The notes beneath the pieces are model-generated. The model was not told the DNA's origin. It ran no database searches and was given only the letters and a program-made list of their open reading frames with translations. This document shows positions 26,226-36,300 of a stretch of DNA of 64,000 nucleotides, piece after piece. A program made the translations under genes and the position numbers. The stretch's first letter is position 1, and every line of letters begins with the position of its first letter. This DNA comes from Agelaius tricolor (lineage: Eukaryota; Chordata; Aves; Passeriformes; Icteridae), in the NCBI GenBank assembly GCA_023055355.1, contig JALJCS010000029.1:3162001-3226000 (forward strand), written 5' to 3'.

Positions 26226-26893
26226 ATAGAAAAGAGGTAGGTGCTCATAAGGCATCTGCAAAACAGAATTGCTTCCAAATTTCTGCAGAATAATTCTGCC
26301 TCCATGGGTTTTGTCTATTCTCTCATGTAATATTTTGGTTCAGCATCTTAAAACTGAATTAACCGTTTCTTATCAATAAGATACAGAAAAGAGAGATTTA
26401 AAATCTCTCTGGGATGCAGATAATATTAGTCCTGAGAAAAGTGCAAATAAGGACAAATGCAAAGAGATAAAAGGCAGGAGGTCCTTTATTGAGGGGTAAA
26501 GGCAGAGCCACAAACAGACTGTTTTCAAAATTAAAAACAAATACAAACAATAGGCTAAAAATCAGAAAATTGTATTTTCCCCCCTCTCCTTAAGATGAAT
26601 TCCAAAGCTTAATTTTGGTTGGGTTTGTTATGCTTGCACAGCTTGGTTGGTACACCAGGGAGGAGGGAAACACCAGTCAGATACCAGAGTGGATAAACAA
26701 TGAGCAAAGACATCCCTTCTCTGAGCTCCCTGCAGCTTCCAGAGAGGGGATGTGGGAGCAGCATGTTAAAACACATTTTTAATCTCTTTTTTCCTTTCCA
26801 GACAGCTACTGTACAAAACCAAACAGAAATTTGTAATAAATACCTAACACAAGAGGCTCAGTACATTGCTACAATCCTTCACTGAAGGGAAAC

Positions 26894-26924
<31 letters not shown>

Positions 26925-29105
26925 GCCTAATATATAAAACCTCTTTGACTTAAATCAGAGTAAAGGCTACTTGTTTTTACAGAAACCTGGGGCAGGAATT
27001 CCACTTAGCATCACCCACACCTCAACAGAGCATCACTGCCTCTGGTCCCCCCTCCTGGGGGATCCCCACCTTCCCCCTCGCTGGAAAAGCAGCAGGATTT
27101 GCCCTAAACAAGGAGTTTTTACATCGAGGAAGCTCCAGTGAAGCAGCCACACAGTGATTACAAAAACCTGGAAAAGCCCCTTGGCAGGCACACATTATCC
27201 TGGGTGATAAATACAGACATATTCCTTGGCACTGCCTCAGACTGATGTTCCTGACCCATCCTAAATGCTGGTGCTGACACTGGAGAGGAAACACATGCTG
27301 GCTTGGAGTTTAAAACCCTTGCAGACTCAGAGGGGAAAAAGAAAACAACCCTGCAAGGCTACATGACTTTAGCATCCAGCTGTTTGTTAGAACTTAAATT
27401 CCTGGAGATTAATTAGCAGATGTAGAACATTGCCCAAAGGTAGGTCTGTACCACAGCCCAAACAGCTCTGCATCCAAACTCTGCAGCTGGCCTTCAGGTT
27501 TTTTTTTTCCTTTCCTAAAAAAACCAAAGGAACCAAGCACTCAATACCCTCAATCCTGGGCTGTAGCTCCCGTGGTTTTGATAGAAATCATGTATGGGAG
27601 ATAAAACAGGAATATTTCATGTTTTCAGGTGGATAGTGAGGTTTTTGTCTTCAGAGGAGCAGCTCATCCCACCATCCCATTCCAATCCTGTCTGGACAGC
27701 CAGGAAAGGGTCTCACACGAGCTTGGCTTGCTCAGGCAAAAGGGACAAGGAAAAGGATTTGCTCCATAAATGTGAATGGGGAATCTGAAACATCACAAAT
27801 TCCAGCCCTCCTCCCCTTCCTATGAGAAAAAGGCAGATCCCACTGGAAATTCTACATTTTGCTGCCAAAAAGGAAGCCAAGGCAGGGTATGAGAGGAGCC
27901 TGGAGATACTGAATTGCTCATCCAGCAATAGCAAAATCTTTCCAAATTCCATCCCTGCTCCCCAGGCACAGGCTGCTGCCAGCACATGGCCAGTGATTGC
28001 TTTGGAAAGGGCAAAGTTCAGGGTCTGAACAGCCATCTGTGCTGGGGCCAGGCAGCAGCTGGGCTGGGGAGAGGGCTGGGGCTGCTTCCCACTGGGAAAG
28101 AGCAGCTCCAGCCTTGCCAGGCTTGGTTCTGCACCGAGAACTGCTCAAGCAAGGCTGGAGCTGGCACCAGATCTGAGCATTCTCAAATATCCCAGGAAAG
28201 CAGAGGTGAAGAGCAGCACTGGTCACCTCTGGCACGATCTACAGATCCTGGGCTCATCCCTGCTGCACACCAGGCTAGTGAATTATCTCCAAAATTACAG
28301 CAGAGCTGAAAAAATGAGCCCACAGGGGACTGAAGGACAAGGATGGGAAAGGAAACGCTGGCACACAAGAGTGCCTGCTCCAGAGGGCATAACAATAGGC
28401 ATTTCACAGTCCCAGCACTGCAGAATTAGGAATTAATGAATCCTCACAGTGACCCTGTAAGACAGATCAGGTGTAATTAAGCCTTGGTGTTTTAGCTGGG
28501 GAAACAGAGGTGTGGGGTGACAGCTCTAGGAATAACCACAGATGCTGGGGGTGTTTGGAGACAGAGGTTTGTCACCTTGTAGATTATAAATCCAGCAGAA
28601 ACCACCTCTCACCTGTCCTCCTGCCTGATTCATGCTAGGATCTGGCTCTCAGCTTACTCCTTCTCCCATTCATACAAGCAATTTATCTCCCAAGTGAAAC
28701 CCACAGCTGATAAAACACTCCTCATGCTCAAGGACACCCACACTGCTGCAGGGAGGGGATGGCAACCCATTCCATGCCTTTTGTGAAGAAATCCCAGTTT
28801 TATCAGCAAAGACATCCACCCTGGACCTGCAGCTGGGATGGGGTGACAGCAAAACCAGGCTCCCCATTTTCTCCAGTGCCAAACCCCAGCAAACCTTACA
28901 AAAGCAATCTGCAACCACATCCAGCTCTTTGGAAACACCCTACAGAGATCTGCTTATCTTTCCCTTAATGTTACAACTTGCCTGCAAGCAGCCAGCCAGA
29001 AAGAAAAGGAAGAAAGAAAGGAAAAGAAGTGATTCCTCCCTGTTTTGCTGCCGTTATTCTCCCCTCTGAGGTAGACATCGATGTGGTGGGGGTGAAGCAC
29101 AGGAG
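26226..29105. other. Non-coding sequence downstream of ADAMTS8
   Basis: No exon was recognised. A (TA)n run lies at 26893-26924. The nearest canonical polyadenylation signal for ADAMTS8 seen on the minus strand is AATAAA at 26490-26485, 3.1 kb beyond the stop codon. The true transcript end cannot be fixed from sequence alone. Confidence 0.35.
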
Positions 29106-29109
29106 AGAG

Positions 29110-29580
29110 CCCAGGGCACCCTGGCTGTCCTGCCCCAGTGTGGTGGAGCCCGTGGTACCTTTGCTGTCCTGCCCCAGTGTGGTGGAGCCCGTGGTACCTT
29201 TGCTGTCCTGCCCCAGTGTGGTGGAGCCCGTGGTACCTTTGCTGTCCTGCCCCAGTGCTGTGTGGCACCCTGGCTGTCCTGCCCCAGTGTGGTGGAGCCC
29301 ATGGCACCCTGGCTGTCCTGCCCCAGTGTGGTGGAGCTTGTGGCACCTTTGCTGTCCTGCCCCAGTGTTGTGGAGCCCGTGGTACCTTTGCTGTCCTGCC
29401 CCAGTGCTGTGTTAGCCCGTGGCACCCTGGCTGTCCTGCCCCAGTGCTGTGTTAGCCCGTGGCACCCTGGCTGTCCTGCCCCAGTGCTGTGTGGCACCCT
29501 GGCTGTCCTGCCCCAGTGCTGTGTTAGCCCAGGGCACCCTGGCTGTCCTGCCCCAGTGCTGTGTGGCACCCTGGGCTCCT
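29110..29580. repeat. 39-40-bp minisatellite directly after the ADAMTS8 stop codon
   Basis: The word CTGTCCTGCCCCAGTG occurs 12 times (29125, 29164, 29203, 29242, 29274, 29313, 29352, 29391, 29431, 29471, 29503, 29543). Unit lengths are mostly 39-40 bp, with two shortened 32-bp units. It begins only about 15 bp past the ADAMTS8 stop on the minus strand, so it should be transcribed as part of the 3' UTR. Confidence 0.9.
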
Positions 29581-29595
29581 GCAGCCCGGCGTGGC

Positions 29596-30328
29596 TCAGC
29601 ACTGCCGCAGCAGGCAGGCGCTGGTGGCCGGGGGCGGCCCCGGGGAGCTGCACTTCTCGGGGGCGGTGATTTTCCCGGCGTAGTCAATGCAGGAGGCGCT
29701 GCGCGTCCGCACGCCCTCGCCGCACGTCTGGGAGCACGGGGACCAGGGACCCAGGCGCCAGAGAGGGCAGGGCACGTCTCCACAGGGCTTGATGTCCTCA
29801 GGCTTGAGGGATCTGTTGCAGGCAGAGGAGGTTTGACCCTCCACATCCCGGCAGTCCACCGTCCGCCGCTGCCAGCCGGAGCCACACGTCTTGGAGCACT
29901 CGGACCAGTCCCCCAGCACCCACTGGGAGGTCAGCATCGGTCGGATGACGTTGACTGACTTCTTCTCTTTGCTCTTCTGCTTGCTGAAAGGGACATCCTT
30001 GGGGATGAAGAAGGTGTACTTGACTTTAGGTGGGAAGACCTCGCTGGCAATGGTCAGCAGCTGCACGGTCAGGGGCTCTGGGAGCTGCCGGAAGCTCTGC
30101 AGCCTCTCCAGAGTGGTCATGGAGCCGCTGTACTTCAGGATGGTGCCCTTAATGAGGATGTCCTGCTCCATGGCTGAGATGGCAAAGTCTCCATTGAGCA
30201 GGTACTTGCCCTCAAGGGTCTTCAGGGCCAGGTAATTCCCGTCGTGCCGGAGCCCCCGGTGGCTGCGCTGTTTGATGTCGATGTTGGTGGCTCCGGCGGG
30301 GATGGTGACAATGTCATTGTAGCCGTAC
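29596..30328 (-). CDS. ADAMTS8: ADAMTS8 coding exon 9 (spacer and two C-terminal thrombospondin repeats)
   Basis: 733 nt from GTGCAG|GTACGG to the TGA at 29598-29596. The spacer ([34 protein letters not shown]) is followed by [18 protein letters not shown], the repeat where the human protein ends at CPL. Another 54 residues ([16 protein letters not shown] through CLLRQC) with six cysteines then form a complete extra repeat. Confidence 0.94.
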
Positions 30329-33300
30329 CTGCACGGGGCAAAGGGACATGGTTATTCTGCAAGATTTACTAAAAACACACTCATGTAAGGAACAGCACTC
30401 AGGGTAGGAGTGTCAGGGGGGTAGGACAGTGGGATGGACATGAGAGATCTCTGCAGCCAGGGCTGGAACTTGGGGTTTATTGCAAAGGGCCTGGGGGCAG
30501 GGCCCTGCTGGGAGCTGCCAGGCACAGCTCAGAGCAGGCCTGAGAGAAGAGAGGGGGAGAGAGGATGAGAGGGTGAGAGAGTAAAAGGGTAAGAGAGCAA
30601 GGTTCCCATTACAATACCATAAATCTTCTTCTGTGTTGAATATTCTGATTCTCACTAACCAATCTAGTACAAGATACAAATCCTACAGCATTTCCATACA
30701 GCCTATAAGAATCATTCCATTACCACACTGTGTTACATCTTAAACCCTACAAACTCCTCTTTGGGCCCCTTCTGCCAAGCTGTAGGGTCTGCTCTGACCC
30801 TTGGGCCTGTCTGCAAGCAGAGGGTGTTGTTCCATCAAAAGGGGATCACCTTCAGCCAGCCACACCATTGTTTTCCAGTTGTTCAGTAACTGAGGGATCT
30901 CAAAGCTTGCTTTCATTTCCATCTCACTTATAGTTTCTATATTCTCAAAATCTTTTGCCAGACAATCATATTGATAAGGCTTTCCTGTTTCATCTTCCCC
31001 AACACTCAGGATCCTGGCTCTGAAGCCATCCCTGTGTAACCCCAAGCACTCAAGAGTTAGAAATATTGCAGATGTTCTAGATGTGAGCTCAGCTGTAAGG
31101 TTTCTCTGAATGACGTATGAAAATGAGTGATGCAATCAAATGGACAGCCCTGTGATTACCAGCCTAGGTGGGAAATTCCCCTTGCTCCCTGTATTTGGAA
31201 ATGGTGAAATGTTTGGGATTGAAAGCCTGTCACTGGTTATGCTGAAGGGTGACATCACCTATTGACAGAGATAACATAGAGACAATACAGATGTAGGTAC
31301 AGATACAGATATAGATGTAGAACAACAGAAGAGGAGGGAGTCTCTGCACTCTCAGCTCACTTTCTGAAGGGTTTTGCAGCCACCACTACGATGCAGAAGT
31401 AATCCCACTGGAGGATACAGAGGACATTCCCATGCCAGGGAAGCGTTTTCCTGCAGAGCCAGCCAAAGCCCAGCCCTGGAGCACCACGGCTCCCAGGACA
31501 GCACGTGGAAGGTTGCACTGAGCCCTCAGCACTGTGACTCACACTGTGGGGCCAGCACAGGATCATTTTCCACGGATCCCCATGGTGGATGCTGCGGTCA
31601 GTAATTAGGTTCAGAGTATTTTGGAAAAAAGCCTTTGAGTCAAACTCTGCTCTCCGTCACCCTGGCCTCCCTCACCCTGATCTTAATGGGATCTCTTCTT
31701 GGCTGTAGCTCCTGTGCTAATCTCCATTTAGTCAACCACAAACAACTCATAGGAGAGTGGAAGCCCTGTTTCAGCTGTTCCCTGGAAGGAAACCATTTAG
31801 GAAATCTGATTTGACTGAGTCACCTCACTGCATGGAACTGGACGGTTGGGCTTTTGTTACGGTTTTCCAGCAAAAGCCTTAAATTCTGCTCTTTGGCAAA
31901 GCAGAATTCCCAAATCTGTTGGGTGAGGGAAGTGACTGTCCCAGTGTCCTTGTCCCAGCATTCAAATTCCCCCCAAGTCCAGGGAAAGGTTACTGAACAT
32001 TTATATCACCATCAGCCCTGGAATATGTGTCCAATTCAGTGCACTGGTGTGAAATGTGTTTTGTAAACTCGTTGGGGCAGCAGATTTATTTGCAGTGGTG
32101 TACCGAGCCCGTCACACCAGTTATTATTTTAGGAAATACGCTCTACTTGGCTTGTATAATTCTGCCCCAAAATAAACTGAGCTTAAGTCCCAGAGTCTGG
32201 GGAGGAGCCCAGGCTCTTGCAATGCCAGCCAACTGAGGATGCTGGCTTGGATCCTAATATATTCCAAGCCTACAAGTTTAGTGATAGAAAAAGGGGAATG
32301 AGAGAGGATGCTGGTGTTTCTCCCACAGCCCATCCCTGCAGAACCTTCTTCCTGGTGCCTCACCTGGATCTGTTGAGCGAGCCAGATATTTTCCTGCACG
32401 TGGAGCCATTGCCACCGCACACCCCGCACTTGTCCAGCTTCTTGGAGGAGCCAATGACGTGGTCACAGCCAGCCTTGATGCACTGCCCGTGCACACAGAT
32501 GGAGAGGGTCTCTGGGCCACACAGCGTGCCATCGATCACCTGGGAAAGGGGATGCACAGGAGGAACCAGGCCATGAGGTCTGACATGGGGTAAACAGGAG
32601 TGATTCCCAGCTCCAGGAATCTATCTTTGGAGATTCCCATCTCAAGGAATCTTTGGTGATGCCCATCACCAGGAATCTATCTTTGGAGACTCCCATCGCC
32701 AGGAATCTTACTATGGAGATTCCCATCTAAAGGAATCTATCTTTGGTGATTCCATCTCCAGGAATCTATCTCTGGAGATTCCCATCACAAGGAGTCTTTG
32801 GAGATTCCCATCTCCAGAAATCTTACTTTGGAAATTCCCATCTCCAGGAATCTCACTTTGGAGATTCCCATCTCCAGAAATCTCACTTTGGAGATTCCCA
32901 TCTCCAGAAATCTTACTTTGGGGATTCATATCACCAGGAATCTTACTTTGGCCTCAAAGACTTTGAATTCACTCCTCCCTCGGGCTCGGCAGAAGAGTTT
33001 GCATCTGTCTCGGGGGGACACTCCAGCGTACTTAGGAACCCACTCCAAGTGATTCCCTTCCAGGTCAGTGAAGTTGTAGCTGTTGTACTTCTCACACTGC
33101 TGCTCCCGAAAGCTTTTCCCTGAAAGGAAGGGTGAAACATGGCCCAAAATCCATGGGAAGCTGGCAGGAGCTGCTGTCCCTGGCCATCGCAGAGAGGTGG
33201 GAGTAAGGTTAGGACAGTGAGAGCATGCAGCGAGGGTGCAAGCAGCAAGCAGGGGAGGAATGTCACGAAGGAGGGATCCCACACTCCTTCCATCACTCAC

Positions 33301-36300
33301 AGAAGGTCACAGCCCCCAGCAGGAAGCTGTTGCTCCCCCAGATATGAATATCCAAGGGAGAGCAGAGCAATGCCTGTAGCGCGCTCTGGAGCAGCAGGCG
33401 TGGGCATGGCCATCCTTACCATCGAGTGGGCACTCCTGGGTGTGGCAGGACTGGTACTTGGCTCTCTGGCCCTGGCAGTAGCTGCCGCCGTGCCGGGGCC
33501 GGGGGCTGTCGCAGTGCCGGTGGGAGAACTGGATCCCTCCCCCGCAGCTCCGCGAGCACGCGCCCCACGCGCTCCAGGGGCCCCAGCCGCCGTCCAGCGC
33601 CGCCTGCAAGGGCACCAGGGTTGTGGTGAGATGTCATGGGTTGCCTCAGGTACCTCGGGCTTCTCCCTGAAGATTTCTTCCCCAGGAGTGTCAGTCACCT
33701 CTCCCTCCCCCTCCCCTGCCCCCTGCCCAGCACTGTCTGTCAGTCCTGGAATTCCAGAAGGGCATCGAGTCATTGGCAGAATTCAAAAGATGCCCTCTAC
33801 CCCTGGAGGACAATGGGCCATCCAGGTGTCCTTTGTCCCTTGAGACTTCCCCTCCTACCTGGTTGGTAGCCCCACCATGGCCCTTCCCTTCCCCTCTCCC
33901 CAGGGTTCAGAGGAACAGCAACCATGGGCTCAGGGAGTTCTGTTGGAGCTGGTGCTGCATTCAGAGGCTGTGGGCCAGAATAAAGCTCTGGATCCAAACC
34001 CTCCATCAGAACCGACTCCTTTCCTTCACCATTGCCTTAAAGCTTCTCCGCCAAGGTAAAACTGAGCTCCTGCATGTCTGGACTTCCCTCCAAGCGCCCA
34101 ACTGCAGCACCCAGATAGCCAAAGGTGTCTCTGAGACGAAATCACCACACACCCAGCCAGGCAAAAGTGTCTGTGGGGTGAAACACCACACACCCAGCCA
34201 GCCAAAAGTGTCTCTGGGGTGAAATCACCACAGCTGCCGCCTTTTGGTCAAGCAGCAAGGGCCAGACAAGGCCAGGCACATCCTATCTGGCTATATTGGT
34301 ATTATTCCAATACAGAAGAAGCTGCTGAGCCCAGCCCTGAGCCTGCCCATGCCCAGCTGCTCCCTCCCAGGGCTGGAGCAATGCTAAAATCTCCCCCAGC
34401 CCTGATCCAGAAAAGTGCTCTGGCACGTACTTCACACAAAGTTAGTACTGACTTCCACTGGTCCATTTGCATGCTTCAAGTTAAGCTGGGCTTTGAGTAC
34501 TTTGCTGACTGACTCTGAAACTGCTGCTAAGTTCCCCAGCAGGGCAAAAAGTTGTGATTTAATTGCAGATCCACACTGCTTGTTTTGGTTCAGACCAGCC
34601 CATGGCTCGGTAGCAGAGTTTTGTCTATGAGCTGGACTCGCCAGTAATAAATATTAATGAAGGAGAGACATCCAGAAATAAACCAGCCCAATCCAAAGCC
34701 AGCCAAAGAGACAGCAGGGGTGGGGTCAGAGATTTGGAAATCCCAAAGGGTCAAGCCCCAGCCCAGCTGTATGGGGTTTGTGGAGGGGGATACAGGGGTG
34801 GCTTCTGTGAGCAGCTGCCAGAAGCTCCCGCTGTGTCCAGTGGAGCCAACGCCAGCTCCAGGATGGACCCACCACTGAGCCCAGCAGATGTGGTGTTGAC
34901 CTTGGGGATAATGTATTTAAGAAGAAGAAAAAAAAATTATTAGGGAAATGTAATTAGGTAGAGAAGAGAGGAGTGAGAATGTAAGAGGAACAGCTCTGCA
35001 GACACCAAGGACAGTGCAGGAGCAAAGGCAAGGATTCTTCCAGGTACTGGAGCTGAGAATTCCCCAAAATTCTGTGGAAAAGACCATTGTGAGGGCCCTG
35101 CAGCCCATGGAGGGCATGGGGGTGCTGAGATCCTCCTCAGCCCATGGAGGAACCCAGGCCAGAGCAGGGGGGATGCCTGAAAGAGGCTGTGACCCTGTGA
35201 GAAACCTGAGCTGGTGCAGGATCCTGACAGGACCTGTGGAGAGAGGAACCCATGCTGGAAGGACTTGGGAGCCTGTGGAAGACCCACAGTGGAGCAGCCT
35301 GTCCTGGAAGGACTAACCCTGAGGAAGAGTGACCCACATGGCAGCAGTTTGTGGAGAACATGTCCATGGGAAGGACTCATGGAGAAAATCATGGAGAATT
35401 GTCTCTCATGGGAGGGAAGGACTCTGACTCCTCTCCCTGAGCAGCAGCAAGAACAGCCCATGATGAGCTGACAACAACCCCCATTCTTTGCCTTCCTGCA
35501 CCACTGGAGACAGAAGGGAGAACTGGGAAGGAGGGAGGTTTGGGGAAAAAGTGTTTTTAAGGTCTTATTTTACTTCTCATTGTGCTGATTTTGCTACTAA
35601 TAAATTCAATTAACATCTCTAACTTGAGCCTGTTTTGCCTGTGATGGTGATTGGTGAGTAACTTCTCACAGTGTTTATCTCAACTCATGAACCTTCCCTG
35701 TCCAGCTGTGGAGGGGAGTGAGAGGGAGGATTTGGTGGGTGCCTGGAGTGCACCTGGACACCAGCATTCCCTGGTGTCCCCTTACCTGGGGTTTCAGGGC
35801 ATCCTGCTGCACACAGCGCCCATCCCAGCACAGCCCCTCGGCTTTGCAGGGGGTTCCATCAGCCCATGGCAAGCTGCCATTCTTGGTGTGGCAGAGGGGC
35901 TCCCCACTGCCCATCCTGCACCACAGCTGGGCACAAATGTCCTCCTCCGTGGTGTTGGGGCAGTGCTGGAAGTCCTTGCCAAAGATCTGCTGGCACTGCT
36001 GGTCCAGGCTGTACAGGGCTCTCTGGCCAGGCAGCTCGGCAGGCAGGGACACGGGCTCGGCCGGGGCATCCAGCAGGCAGTCACCTGGGCAAGGCTCAGA
36101 GTTAGGCTGGACATGGAGCTCCAGGGCTTGGTGCCACTGACTGCACCAAGCAGGGCACCCCACACCTCTGTCCATGGCCTGGTTTGACTCCCCCTTCACC
36201 CCACACCCCCTCCAGGCACGGCAAAGAGCCTGAGCTAAGAAAAGGCTGTTTTGAGAGATGCTGTAGCTGACTGGTGGCACAGTCATATTTTCTGGAAAAA

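Noticed and set aside
24953..26261. Tyr/Ile-rich minus-strand frames
   Set aside because: They come from A/T-only simple repeat.
29054..29669. Long frames on both strands at the ADAMTS8 3' end
   Set aside because: They translate the 39-40-bp minisatellite, in which several frames are open by chance.
19266..31004. A single 11-kb provirus bounded by the two family X LTRs
   Set aside because: The interior has ordinary intergenic sequence and the end of ADAMTS8, no gag/pol/env, and the two LTRs have different target-site duplications.
34940..35461. 173-codon minus-strand frame, considered as a retroviral remnant gene
   Set aside because: It lies inside a probable solo LTR and shows no recognisable retroviral domain.
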